64,000 nt of DNA, taken from positions 124,001-188,000 of the forward strand of contig JBAOHI010000082.1 of assembly GCA_037045535.1 (NCBI GenBank), in the 5' to 3' direction. Positions 17,199 through 26,162 of this stretch are shown piece by piece. The stretch is from Competibacter_A sp037045535 (lineage in GTDB: Bacteria; Pseudomonadota; Gammaproteobacteria; Competibacterales; Competibacteraceae). Each line of letters starts with the position of its first letter. The stretch's first letter is position 1. The notes under the pieces were generated by a model, which saw nothing but the letters and a program-made list of their open reading frames with translations, was not told the origin of the DNA and did not search any database. Both the position numbers and the translations under genes were made by a program.

Positions 17199-18653
17199 AT
17201 GCCACTACGCGACACCACCCTATTCCAGCAACGCTGTTATATCGCCGGTGCTTGGAGCGACGCTGATAATGGCGCCGTGTCCGCTATTGCTAACCCCGCC
17301 ACTGGTGAGCTGTTGGGCAACGTTCCCGAGCTGGGCGCCGCCGAAACTCGCCGTGCCATCGAGGCCGCCCACGCTGCCTGGCCGGGCTGGCGGCAGGCCA
17401 CCGCGCAGACACGGGCGACGATCCTGCGACGCTGGTTTAGCCTCATGCTGGAGCACCAGGAGGATCTGGCGATGTTGTTAACCCTGGAACAGGGCAAGCC
17501 GCTGGCCGAGGCCCGTGGCGAGATCAGCTACGCCGCCAGTTTCATCGAGTGGTTCGCTGAGGAGGGTAAGCGAGTCTATGGCGACACCATTCCCGCCCAT
17601 CAGCCGGATAAACGCATTTTAGTGCTGAAGGAGCCGGTTGGGGTATGCGCGGCCATCACCCCATGGAATTTTCCGACGGCGATGATTGCCCGCAAGGCTG
17701 GTGCCGCGCTGGCAGCGGGTTGCCCGATGGTGGTCAAACCAGCCCCGCAGACACCGTTTTCAGCATTGGCGTTGGCGGTCTTGGCGGAACGGGCTGGTGT
17801 GCCTGCCGGCGTGTTGAATGTGGTGACCGGTCCGGCCCAAGTGATCGGCGACGAAATTCTCGACAACCCGCTGGTGCGCAAGCTCAGTTTCACCGGCTCG
17901 ACGCGAACCGGCAAATATCTGATGCAGCGCTGCGCCGGAACCCTCAAGCGCTTGTCGCTGGAACTAGGCGGCAATGCGCCGTTCATCGTGTTCGATGACG
18001 CGAATCTGGACGCCGCAGTGGCTGGGGCGCTGGTTTCCAAATATCGCAACAGTGGCCAGACCTGCGTTTGTGCCAACCGGTTTCTGGTGCAGGATGGTGT
18101 TTACGATGCCTTCGCTGAGCGCTTGACGCAGGCGGTACGCGAGCAGTTAACGGTTGGCAATGGCCTGGAACCTGGCGTGATGCAGGGACCACTGATCGAT
18201 GCGGCGGCCCTCGCGAAAGTCGAGCGGCACGTTGCCGATGCGCTGGCCCAAGGCGCGCGCGTGTTGACCGGGGGGCGGCGGCACGCGCTAGGCGGCACGT
18301 TTTATGAACCGACGGTCTTGGGCGAAGTAACGCCTGATATGTTAGTGGCCCGCGAGGAGACTTTCGGGCCAGTGGCGCCGTTGTTCCGATTCCAAACCGA
18401 TGACGAGGCGATCCGCTTGGCAAACGCTACCGAATTCGGGTTGGCGGCTTATTTTTATAGCCGCAACCTGAGTCGAGTATTTCGAGTGGCGGAGGCGTTG
18501 CAATACGGCATGGTCGGCATCAATACCGGCCTGATTTCGACCGAGATCGCGCCGTTCGGTGGAGTCAAGGAGTCGGGTTTCGGTCGCGAGGGCTCTAAAT
18601 ACGGCATTGAGGAGTATCTGAATATCAAGTATCTCTGTGTCGATTTGAGCTGA
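17199..18653 (+). CDS. gabD: NAD(P)-dependent succinate-semialdehyde dehydrogenase
   Basis: 484 aa, the usual GabD length (E. coli 482). It oxidises succinate semialdehyde to succinate in GABA and polyamine breakdown. The sequence shows the NAD(P)-binding ITPWNFPTAMIARKAGAALA, KPAPQTPFSALAL, FTGSTRTGKYLMQ, the general-base glutamate in LELGGNAPFIVFDDANLD, the catalytic cysteine in NSGQTCVCANRF, and the C-terminal GGVKESGFGREGSKYGIEEY. The start at 17199 has GGGGAAC just upstream; the open frame back to 17118 is not needed. It stands alone, divergent from opgG, with no gabT beside it. A closely related aldehyde specificity such as glutarate semialdehyde cannot be excluded. Confidence 0.9.
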   Translation: MPLRDTTLFQQRCYIAGAWSDADNGAVSAIANPATGELLGNVPELGAAETRRAIEAAHAAWPGWRQATAQTRATILRRWFSLMLEHQEDLAMLLTLEQGKPLAEARGEISYAASFIEWFAEEGKRVYGDTIPAHQPDKRILVLKEPVGVCAAITPWNFPTAMIARKAGAALAAGCPMVVKPAPQTPFSALALAVLAERAGVPAGVLNVVTGPAQVIGDEILDNPLVRKLSFTGSTRTGKYLMQRCAGTLKRLSLELGGNAPFIVFDDANLDAAVAGALVSKYRNSGQTCVCANRFLVQDGVYDAFAERLTQAVREQLTVGNGLEPGVMQGPLIDAAALAKVERHVADALAQGARVLTGGRRHALGGTFYEPTVLGEVTPDMLVAREETFGPVAPLFRFQTDDEAIRLANATEFGLAAYFYSRNLSRVFRVAEALQYGMVGINTGLISTEIAPFGGVKESGFGREGSKYGIEEYLNIKYLCVDLS

Positions 18654-18736
18654 GTCCTATATGCTCTTAAAGCGCTAGGCGCATTGATGGGCAGACTTTC
18701 AGTCCTCTGCGCCAGGTACAGAGCTCACCAGCTTTA

Positions 18737-18908
18737 AAGTCTGGTGGTTGTTCGGTTGTGGCATTCTCTGATTACCATAAGTCCTCCCCGAGAAGCTAAA
18801 ATTTTCACTGCGCCGGAGCTCCTGTTTTGGACACTCTTCTTTACGATTGTACTCTCTGCTTTCTCTTGGCATTTCGTGGAAAAACCGCTGATCGGGCGGT
18901 TTCGTTGA
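18737..18908 (+). pseudogene. Remnant: C-terminus of an acyltransferase-3 (OafA-like) membrane protein
   Basis: In the gap after gabD one frame reads LVVVRLWHSLITISPP, REAKIFTAPELLFWTLFFTI and VLSAFSWHFVEKPLIGRFR before TGA at 18906-18908. A last transmembrane helix followed by WHFVEKP-type residues is the hallmark end of acyltransferase family 3 proteins that O-acetylate surface polysaccharides. An in-frame TAA precedes the fragment, so the rest of the gene is gone. It is likely debris of a deletion or rearrangement; its AT content is higher than that of its neighbours. Confidence 0.6.
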
Positions 18909-18994
18909 ATTCTATCCGAGGGCATTAAAATTTATCCCAAATTGCAATCCATCGTTGCTCTCTCCGGTTCGCCAGCCAGCCTAATTGCGACCTC

Positions 18995-19810
18995 ATGAAT
19001 TTTTTACAGGAAATCCATTACGTTGGTTTGCTGATCCTCGGGATTCTGGCCACGTTCGCGACGGTTGGCCTGATTTTCTGGCTCAGCAATTCGCCCCGGA
19101 CTGGCGGCGTGTTCCGGCGCTTGACCAACATTTCACCGCAACTGGTTGCAACCATCGGGCTTCTATTCGGGTTGTACATGGCGTTTTTTGCCAACGATAT
19201 CTGGAGTATTCGCGACCGGGCGCAGACTCTGATCCTGCAAGAAGCGGACAGCTTGCATCGCTTACTCGATATCGCCGAAAGTTTGTCGGCGGAGGCCGGT
19301 GCGCCGCTGATCGCCGCCGTTCGCGCCTATGCGGGGGCGGCAGTGAGAGAATGGCCGCTGCTGGCGCAAGGTCAAAGCAGCCCACAGGCGCACGAGCTTT
19401 CGCGTCGCCTGAGCCGTGTCGCGCTGGGCGAACCGCTGGCGGGACACCTGAACCCTGGTACCCAGTTCGCGTTAGCGCGCAATCTCGAACAGGCTCAATC
19501 GGCGCGTTATCACCGATTAGCATTGAGCCAGCGACGCGGTGATCCCTTGAAATGGTTCGCGGTGGCGTGCCTGGGAACGCTGACGCTGCTGAGTGTGGCC
19601 TTGGTCCATCTGGATAACCAGCGGTCGCAATTAGCCGCTATGTTGATTTACGCCTCCGCCATCTCGGTCGGTTTCGCGGTTGCCTACCTGGAACGCAGCC
19701 CGTTTCAGGTGTTTGTGGTCGGCTCGAAACCTATTGCGGAATTGATTGACACCACGGCGTCGCCCATCGATGTGGAGGGTACGTTTCAGGAGTCTCGACC
19801 CCGGATGTAG
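18995..19810 (+). CDS. DUF4239 (bestrophin-like domain) membrane protein
   Basis: 271 aa with four predicted transmembrane helices in two pairs: VGLLILGILATFATVGLIFWL and LVATIGLLFGLYMAFFANDI near the N-terminus, WFAVACLGTLTLLSVALVHL and AMLIYASAISVGFAVAYLER near the C-terminus, with a helical soluble middle (ADSLHRLLDIAESLSAEAGA). This matches the DUF4239/bestrophin-like family, whose function is unknown; ion conduction is only suggested by the distant similarity. The start at 18995 is the first ATG of the conserved region. The 3' end overlaps the convergent sat-cysC gene by 25 nt. Confidence 0.75.
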   Translation: MNFLQEIHYVGLLILGILATFATVGLIFWLSNSPRTGGVFRRLTNISPQLVATIGLLFGLYMAFFANDIWSIRDRAQTLILQEADSLHRLLDIAESLSAEAGAPLIAAVRAYAGAAVREWPLLAQGQSSPQAHELSRRLSRVALGEPLAGHLNPGTQFALARNLEQAQSARYHRLALSQRRGDPLKWFAVACLGTLTLLSVALVHLDNQRSQLAAMLIYASAISVGFAVAYLERSPFQVFVVGSKPIAELIDTTASPIDVEGTFQESRPRM

Positions 19811-21510
19811 CCCAAACTTTCCAGCTTCAGCAGGACGGTCTGGGCCGCTTCGCCAGGTGTGCAGTCGCGGGTGTCGAGGGTCAGCTCGGCGTGTTCCGGC
19901 GCTTCGTAGGGATCGCTGATGCCGGTGAATTCCTTGAGGATACCGGCCCGTGCCTTGGCGTACAGTCCCTTGCGGTCGCGGCCCTCGCAAGTTTCCAGCG
20001 GTGTGGCGACATGGACTTCGATAAAGCCCCCTAGTGGCGCGATCATTTCTCGGACTTCGCGGCGGGTGGCGGCGTAGGGCGCGATCGGCGCACAGATGGC
20101 AATGCCGCCGTTCTTGGTGATCTCGCTGGCGACGAAACCGATCCGCAGAATGTTGATGTTGCGATGTTCCCGTGAGAAGCCCAGTTCGCTGGACAGGTGC
20201 TTGCGAACAATATCCCCGTCCAATAGGGTGACCGCGCGGCCGCCCTGTTCCAGCAGCTTGACCATGAGTGCGTTGGCGATCGTCGATTTGCCGGAGCCGG
20301 ACAGGCCGGTGAAGAACACCGTGAACCCTTGCCGATGGCGAGGCGGGTGAGCGCGGCGTAATTCCGCCACGACTTCCGGATCAGAGAACCACTCGGGGAT
20401 TTCCAATCCTTCCTGCAAGCGACGCCGAAATTCGGTGCCGGAAACGCTCAGCGTAGCCTCGCCAGCGAGTATTTCGCTAGCGGGTATGTACTGCGCGCGC
20501 TCCCGCACGTAGACCATCTCCGGGAACGGCAGGATTTGAATGCCCAGCTCGCTCTGATAACGGGCTATCAGTTCTTGGGCGGCGTAAGGCTCATAGAAGG
20601 CTCGTCCGAACGCGTCGGGGTCCGGTCCAGCGTGATTGTGACCGACGATGAAGTGCGTGCAACCGTAATTTTGGCGGATGATGGCATGCCAAAGCGCCTC
20701 GCGCGGACCGGCCATCCGCATCGCCAAATTGAGCAGACTCAGCGTGGTGGTCTGTTCGGGATAGGTTCGCAGCAGGTACTCATAGCAGCGTACCCGTGAA
20801 TAATAATCGACGTCGCCGGGTTTGATCGAACCCACCGCCGGATGGATGAGCAAGTTGGCTTCGGCCTGTTGAACAGCGCGCAGGGTCAGCTCGCGATGGA
20901 CACGATGCATCGGGTTGTGAGTCTGAAAGGCCACCACCCGCCGCCAGCCGAGCTTGGCGAAGCGCTCGCGCAGTTCTTGCGGTGAATCGCGCAAGTGTGG
21001 GAAATCATAATGGGTGGGGGGGTCGACGCCGAGCACCTGGCCGCCAACGTAAACCGGTCCGGTTTGCCGCAGCAGGTGGAATACGCCGGGATGCCGTTCG
21101 TCAGTGGTGCCGAATAGCTGCCAGGCTTCGCGGTGTAGGTCGGGTCGCCAGATATCGCTCACTTCCAGCACCGCGATCAACACGCCTTCTGGATCGCGCA
21201 AAGCAAGCTGCTCGCCGCGACCGATACGGTTGGCGAACGGTTCCGACACGTCGAGCGTGATCGGGATCGGCCATAATGTGCCGTCGCTCAACCGCATATC
21301 CTCAACGACTCGTTCGTAGTCGGTTTGATTGAGGAAGCCTTCCAGCGGCGAGAAGCTGCCGTTCAACAACAATTCCAAGTCGCAAGCCTGGCGCGGTGTC
21401 AAATCCCAGGAGGGACATTCCCGGGTCTGGAATTTGATCTGGTCCGCTTCTGCAGCGGTGACATATCGTTCCTTGAGAACGCCCCCGTGAGGCTCAATCG
21501 GCTGAATCAT
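19786..21510 (-). CDS. Bifunctional ATP sulfurylase / APS kinase
   Basis: 574 aa fusion. The N-terminal ATP sulfurylase (about 1-385) shows FSPLEGFLNQTDYERVVEDM, the nucleotide motif QTHNPMHRVHREL and FIVGHNHAGPDPD. The C-terminal APS kinase (about 395-574) has the P-loop GLSGSGKSTIAN near residue 403, DGDIVRKHLSSELGFSREHR and the lid region RDRKGLYAKA. It converts sulfate and ATP to APS and on to PAPS in one chain, for assimilation or for sulfonation donors. Start at 21510 (MIQPIEPHGG) matches the usual beginning of this fusion type; the frame continues to 21636 without support. No other sulfur genes are adjacent. Confidence 0.92.
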   Translation of the reverse strand: MIQPIEPHGGVLKERYVTAAEADQIKFQTRECPSWDLTPRQACDLELLLNGSFSPLEGFLNQTDYERVVEDMRLSDGTLWPIPITLDVSEPFANRIGRGEQLALRDPEGVLIAVLEVSDIWRPDLHREAWQLFGTTDERHPGVFHLLRQTGPVYVGGQVLGVDPPTHYDFPHLRDSPQELRERFAKLGWRRVVAFQTHNPMHRVHRELTLRAVQQAEANLLIHPAVGSIKPGDVDYYSRVRCYEYLLRTYPEQTTTLSLLNLAMRMAGPREALWHAIIRQNYGCTHFIVGHNHAGPDPDAFGRAFYEPYAAQELIARYQSELGIQILPFPEMVYVRERAQYIPASEILAGEATLSVSGTEFRRRLQEGLEIPEWFSDPEVVAELRRAHPPRHRQGFTVFFTGLSGSGKSTIANALMVKLLEQGGRAVTLLDGDIVRKHLSSELGFSREHRNINILRIGFVASEITKNGGIAICAPIAPYAATRREVREMIAPLGGFIEVHVATPLETCEGRDRKGLYAKARAGILKEFTGISDPYEAPEHAELTLDTRDCTPGEAAQTVLLKLESLGYIRGRDS

Positions 21511-21726
21511 GGCGTTGGTTTTAGGTTGGAATGACAAGAGTTGCCGGTCGGTGATGCAGCGAAATCCTTGGATCCGCGCAAGTGACTTTCGCCGACGGAG
21601 TTTGATGCCCGTTCCATGGGCGATACGATGGAGCAAAGGGCAACTTACCCGGATCCCAAAGCAAAGCCGACCCTGCTATTCGGGTCGTTTCTCGAAAACG
21701 ACTCAGCCTGGACCGTTGGGTACGGT

Positions 21727-23115
21727 TTAATCCTCGTCGCCGATCTGATATTCCTTGAGGCGGCGCTTTAGGGTGGACAGCGGGATACCCAGCTCCCGCG
21801 CGACAGCGGCCTTGTTGTTTTGATTGTGCTCAAGCGAGTTCAAGATCATCTGCCGCTCCATCTCTTTAAGATGAGCGCGGGCAGCGGTGGCACTGGGTTT
21901 GGGGGGCGGCGGGGGCTTGCTGATTGGCGTCGCCGTCGGCGTGGAAACGGCGGCGCTCTCTTCGCTCAGTTGCCGTGCGCCCTTGGGCAACCGCAAATCC
22001 TCGGGTTGGATTTCCCGATCGCCGCACATGACGGCCGCTCGTTCCAACACGTTGCGCAGCTCTCGCACGTTGCCCGGCCAAGTGTAACCCCGCAAAGCGG
22101 CCATGGCCGCTTCGGAAATTCGGCAATTTAGTTGCAGTCGCTCGCACAACCGGCGGGTGATGAGCGGAATGTCCTCGGCGATTTCCTGCAGCGCCGGCAC
22201 CTCGATGGGAACGACCGATAGCCGGTAAAACAGATCGGCGCGAAAGGTACCGGCTTTGACCATGCTCTCCAGGTCGCGGTGTGTCGCGGTGATGACCCGA
22301 ACGTCCACTCGTAGGGCTCTATCGGACCCGATGGGCGTCACCTCGCGGGTTTCTAGCACCCGCAACAGCCGCGGCTGCAAATCCAACGGCAGTTCCCCGA
22401 TTTCGTCGATAAACAGCGTGCCAGTGTGAGCTTGACGAAAAGCACCCTCGCGCGAGCCGGTGGCGCCGGTAAACGCGCCCTTGATGTGACCGAACAGGTC
22501 GTTGCGCACCATTTCCGGATCGGTGATGGACGCATCGAACACCACCAGTGGGCCCGGCCGGTTGGAAAGCGCATGCAAGGTGCGGGCTACTAATTCCTTA
22601 CCGGCACCGGACTCACCGTGCAGATGTACGGTGGTGGGTGTGGGGGCCACCGCCCGGATCAGCCCGTACAGCTCCCGCATTCGTTCGCTAGCGCCCACCA
22701 ACTCGCCCAGATGATCCTGACGCGGTACCGCCACCTTCCGTTCTTCGGTGTGCCGGCGGACCGACAATCGCGTGTAACCGAGTCGGCACTCAGCGTGTTC
22801 TGGCACATAGGCCTCGGTGATACGCACGTCATTGATGAAAGTACCATTTGTGGAGCCCAGATCCCGTAGCAGCAATCCCTCGGGGGTCATGCGGATTTCG
22901 GCGTGCCGACGGGATATCGCCCGATCGGTCAGCACCAAGTCGTTATCCGAAGCGGTGCCGATTCGCACGGACGGTAAGCCAAGACTGACTTCCTGGCCCA
23001 CGTCCGGCCCTGAGATTACCCGTAACTCGATGACCTCGAATTGGACCGATAGCGGAGAGCGGGAGGCTCCAATGATGATTTCAGTACCGTCGACGGCTGG
23101 AATGGAGGAGGGCAT
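21727..23115 (-). CDS. FHA-domain sigma-54-dependent transcriptional activator
   Basis: 462 aa. An N-terminal FHA domain (about 44-115: RIGTASDNDLVLTDRAISRR, GSTNGTFINDV) that should bind a phosphothreonine protein replaces the usual receiver. The central AAA+ domain has Walker A GESGAGKE, an intact GAFTGATG sigma-54 contact loop near residue 215, Walker B GTLFIDEIGELPL and the C-terminal WPGNVRELRNVLERAAV. A Fis-type HTH closes the protein (NNKAAVARELGIPLSTLKRR). It probably opens sigma-54 promoters in response to a Ser/Thr kinase signal. No kinase or obvious target is adjacent; the kinase-phosphatase triad at 56 kb is a speculative partner. Stand-alone transcription unit. Confidence 0.88.
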   Translation of the reverse strand: MPSSIPAVDGTEIIIGASRSPLSVQFEVIELRVISGPDVGQEVSLGLPSVRIGTASDNDLVLTDRAISRRHAEIRMTPEGLLLRDLGSTNGTFINDVRITEAYVPEHAECRLGYTRLSVRRHTEERKVAVPRQDHLGELVGASERMRELYGLIRAVAPTPTTVHLHGESGAGKELVARTLHALSNRPGPLVVFDASITDPEMVRNDLFGHIKGAFTGATGSREGAFRQAHTGTLFIDEIGELPLDLQPRLLRVLETREVTPIGSDRALRVDVRVITATHRDLESMVKAGTFRADLFYRLSVVPIEVPALQEIAEDIPLITRRLCERLQLNCRISEAAMAALRGYTWPGNVRELRNVLERAAVMCGDREIQPEDLRLPKGARQLSEESAAVSTPTATPISKPPPPPKPSATAARAHLKEMERQMILNSLEHNQNNKAAVARELGIPLSTLKRRLKEYQIGDED

Positions 23116-24068
23116 TTCAACCTACCAGAGCGATCGTAAGATTGCCTTATATTAGCTCAAGCCAGACTGGCGGTAACAATACGCCAGGGAATAAAGGCAG
23201 CGGGAAGATTTTGCGGTCCGATCCTCCGCATTTGCTAGCATTATCCGCTATCATTAATAGGGTTTATACCGCAAGGGCTTGATTTGCCCAGCCATCGGAG
23301 TGTCACGAGTTTCATCTGTCGGATGGATTCTCTCGGGCGAAAGTTCGGGGATCATGTACGGTTTTCCGATCTACCAGTGCGGTAGTATACGGCAGGCGGG
23401 CCGCGTCGCGGCGAAATGATTGGCTGTGCTCAATTCGATCCGCCACCAACAGCAAGTTTCCAGAGTTAAGAACAGCTGACTTGGCGAGCCGTGCGTTCAC
23501 GAGGTCCGCGCCAGGCAGCGATTTTTTGTGGTCGATCCTATCCGCAATCTAGCGTTAAAATTATCACTCACGTTATGTGAATGCCAGGATGAGAGCGTGT
23601 TCGCTATGGTTTGGGAGAATAGCATGGCGGAGGAAAGCTCCGGTTTTGCGGTAAAAATCTTTCAGATGATCGCCGTAACGCTGATTCCGTTCACCAGGCT
23701 ATTGTATATCGGCGACTATCAATTTGAACGGGATTGCCGCCAAAATTATGAACTAAATCTGGCACTAACGACAAATGGACTGGTCGGCAAAGTAAACGGC
23801 TGGTTGGGTACCAAGCTGCGTATTCTGCGTGAGAATACCGCGTTATCCGATGTCGTCTCATATGGATGCCGCCCGACTGAAACCGCTTTTCAGCGCGATC
23901 GAAAGTACCTGGTACCGAACGTCGTGACGAAATTAGTGCCTTGGTGCGTACTGTCGAATGGATGGTGGTCAGTATCAAGATGGCGTTCGAACGACTGCGT
24001 AAAAAGAAGGCTTGATAGAGCTGTATCAGCATAATGTCTACATTAACACATTTCGGAGACACTTGGGC
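23116..24068. other. Mostly non-coding stretch with possible broken small ORFs
   Basis: About 950 nt between the sigma-54 activator and the DUF4388-type gene. One plus-strand frame is open from 23528 to 24034 but resembles nothing. A different pair of frames gives a plausible short helical peptide: from the ATG at 23862, MDAARLKPLFSAIESTWY, then, after one base is skipped near 23916, ERRDEISALVRTVEWMVVSI and KMAFERLRKKKA up to the TGA at 24013. Composition and the Lys-rich end look protein-like, but no family is recognised. The rest should contain the promoter of the activator (minus strand) and shows no repeats I can support. Confidence 0.3.
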
Positions 24069-24620
24069 ATGGCTCAACCGCCGCTTTCTCAGTTCGTGCA
24101 ATTCGTAAGCGACGAATTGCAGGCGTTGCGCGTGGAAAAGCGCACAGGCACGCTTTTTGTCATTTCCTCGGACAGTCATCTGGCCCAATTTGGCTTGAAA
24201 AGTGGTGAAATCGTTGCTTTAGTCTTTCAGAACAAGCATGGGTTGGAAGCGCTAGAGATCTTGGAATCGTTTCGACATCAGCAAGTTCGAGCCAATACGT
24301 TCCGCTTCACAAATGGACACTTACCACCGTCCAAATTACCGTTGCCGCCCACGGATCATATCCTGGACCTGCTCCTCGGCAAATCGCCACGATCTCAGTC
24401 GGCGGGCGATCCAAAAAGCGCGCGGATGACTGACCAAACCAAGGCGATCGTTGAGCAGGAACTGGTGGAATTCATTGGACCGATCGCCGCTATCGTGTGC
24501 GATGAGGTATGGAACTCGCTCGGCAGTTTGGATGCCATCCTGGATGCGTTGAGTCAGGAATTGTCCGATTCCAACCAAGCCGCGCTGTTTCGGCAAAACG
24601 TTCTTAAACGGTTGGTATGA
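24069..24620 (+). CDS. DUF4388/PATAN-like domain protein
   Basis: 183 aa from the ATG at 24069, with GGAG about 10 nt upstream. The N-terminal half (about 1-90: ALRVEKRTGTLFVISSDSHL, FGLKSGEIVALVFQNKHGLE ALEIL) follows the pattern of DUF4388/PATAN-type domains seen in two-component and gliding or twitching regulators, where a short beta-rich unit senses or docks. The C-terminal half (VEQELVEFIGPIAAIVCDEV, LDAILDALSQELSD) is helical and not assigned. No DNA-binding or catalytic motif is visible. It stands alone, with a different orientation from both flanking genes. The family call is by resemblance only. Confidence 0.5.
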   Translation: MAQPPLSQFVQFVSDELQALRVEKRTGTLFVISSDSHLAQFGLKSGEIVALVFQNKHGLEALEILESFRHQQVRANTFRFTNGHLPPSKLPLPPTDHILDLLLGKSPRSQSAGDPKSARMTDQTKAIVEQELVEFIGPIAAIVCDEVWNSLGSLDAILDALSQELSDSNQAALFRQNVLKRLV

Positions 24621-24764
24621 CGGGGGTCGGGCGGATACGCTGGACGGTCAAAACAATCCGCTCCGCGCGACAGCAAACCATTGGCTGGCCGGCCGGCCTA
24701 CCGAGCGCCGAATTCGATTTCGGCCGTGTAGGGCCGGGATATGGGCTTCCAGTGCGTTTTACAG

Positions 24765-24843
24765 GACGCTGACAAAACCGGCTATGGAGGGAGGATTGCC
24801 CTCCGTTTGCCGCAGCTATGGCTCAGATTGATTTTTCAGCGTC
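24765..24843. repeat. Nested inverted-repeat structure of about 79 nt
   Basis: An outer pair, GACGCTGACAAAA at 24765-24777 and TTTTCAGCGTC at 24833-24843, matches except for one extra base. It encloses a second hairpin, GGAGGG at 24786-24791 with CCCTCC at 24799-24804, and the direct repeat GCTATGG. It lies in the 290-nt gap between the DUF4388-type gene and the zinc-finger gene. It could be a small mobile repeat or a structured RNA; there is no T-run to make it a standard terminator. Confidence 0.45.
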
Positions 24844-24913
24844 GCACGCATGCACTCCGGACCGATCAATTCGATTCGAGCCGGAGGAAGCGCCCGCGCA
24901 AACTCACTCAACG

Positions 24914-25120
24914 CTAGTTGACTAAAATGTAATCAGCCCCGCAGTAGGGGCACTTTGCTTTGCCAGTGGCTTCGATGGGTAAATAGACCTTTGGATGCGA
25001 ACACCACACCATCATATCTGGCATCGGGCAGGACAACGGCAGATCGGCGCGGCTGACTTCGTAAGTTTTTTGGGTGTTAGGCAGGGCTTTGCCCGTGGCG
25101 GTGGCGGTGGCGACGGCCAT
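24914..25120 (-). CDS. Small zinc-finger protein (zf-CHCC type)
   Basis: 68 aa. The C-terminal part CSHPKVYLPIEATGKAKCPY plus CGADYIL gives the C-x-H plus CxxC zinc-binding pattern of the zf-CHCC family, which resembles the zinc-binding C-terminus of the complex I subunit NDUFS6. It is common next to ilvE in proteobacteria; the role in bacteria is not established. AGGAGA upstream of the ATG at 25120 supports the start. It follows ilvE by about 100 nt in the same direction and may be co-transcribed with glnE and ilvE. Confidence 0.8.
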   Translation of the reverse strand: MAVATATATGKALPNTQKTYEVSRADLPLSCPMPDMMVWCSHPKVYLPIEATGKAKCPYCGADYILVN

Positions 25121-25222
25121 GAGATCGTTCTCCTAAATGGATTTTATTATTGATCGGCAGCGAAGCAGTAGCGAAAGCACGGAACACTGTGACAGAAGCT
25201 TGGATATTTCGCGGGTTTTGAA

Positions 25223-26143
25223 TCAAACCGGCGTTAACCATTCGGGATACTCGTCGCGGCGGCCTTGGACCTGATCGAAGTACAATTCCTGTAGGCGTTG
25301 GGTCATCGGCCCGCGCCGGCCGTTGCCGATCAGGCGACCGTCCACTTCGCGGATCGGCGTCACTTCGGCGGCGGTGCCCGTGAAAAACGCTTCGTCGGCG
25401 ATGTACACCTCGTCGCGCGTGATGCGCTTTTCTTTGACCGGAATTCCGAGATCAACGGCGAAGCGGATGATGGTGTCGCGGGTGATGCCTTCCAGAGCCG
25501 AAGTCAGATCCGGAGTGTAAATCACGCCGTCGCGAACGACGAAAACATTTTCCCCGCTGCCCTCGGCGACGTAGCCCTCGGTATCCAACAGCAGCGCTTC
25601 ATCATAGCCATCGCGTAGGGCTTCAGAGAGCGCCAGCATGGAATTCATGTAGTTGCCGTTAGCCTTGGCCTTGCACATGGTGATGTTGACGTGGTGCCGA
25701 CTGAAGGAGGAGGTACGGATGCGAATGCCACGCTCCAGGTTCTCCGCGCCCAGGTATGCGCCCCACTCCCAAGCGGCGATGATGACGTGAGCCTTGAGGT
25801 TGTCGGCACGCAGGCCCATGCCTTCGGCTCCGTAGAAGCACATCGGGCGGATGTAAGCGCTGGCCAGATTGTTAGCGCGCACCGCCCGCCGGCAAGCCTC
25901 GTTGATATCATCCTTGGAATAGGGCAGCGGCATGCCGATGATATGGGCCGAGCGGAACAGACGGTCGGTGTGGGCGCGCAGCCGGAAAATCGCGGTGCCC
26001 CGGTCGGTGGCGTAGGCGCGAACACCCTCGAATACCCCCATGCCGTAGTGCAGGGTATGGGTCAGGACGTGGGTATTGGCCTCTCGCCAAGGTACCAACT
26101 CGCCGTCGTACCAGATCAGACCATCACGGTCGGACATCGACAT
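25223..26143 (-). CDS. ilvE: Branched-chain amino acid aminotransferase
   Basis: 306 aa, the usual class IV PLP aminotransferase length. It transfers the amino group between glutamate and the keto acids of Leu, Ile and Val. Landmarks: IWYDGELVPWREANTHVLTH at the N-terminus, YGMGVFEGVRAY, the PLP lysine in CKAKANGNYMNSMLALSEAL near residue 160, EGYVAEGSGENVFVVRDG and FFTGTAAEVTPIREVDGR. The start at 26143 has AGGAG upstream. The gene starts 19 nt after the glnE stop, so it is probably in the same transcript, which links ammonia assimilation control with amino-group transfer. Confidence 0.95.
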   Translation of the reverse strand: MSMSDRDGLIWYDGELVPWREANTHVLTHTLHYGMGVFEGVRAYATDRGTAIFRLRAHTDRLFRSAHIIGMPLPYSKDDINEACRRAVRANNLASAYIRPMCFYGAEGMGLRADNLKAHVIIAAWEWGAYLGAENLERGIRIRTSSFSRHHVNITMCKAKANGNYMNSMLALSEALRDGYDEALLLDTEGYVAEGSGENVFVVRDGVIYTPDLTSALEGITRDTIIRFAVDLGIPVKEKRITRDEVYIADEAFFTGTAAEVTPIREVDGRLIGNGRRGPMTQRLQELYFDQVQGRRDEYPEWLTPV

Positions 26144-26162
26144 AATCCGAATCTCCTAAAAT

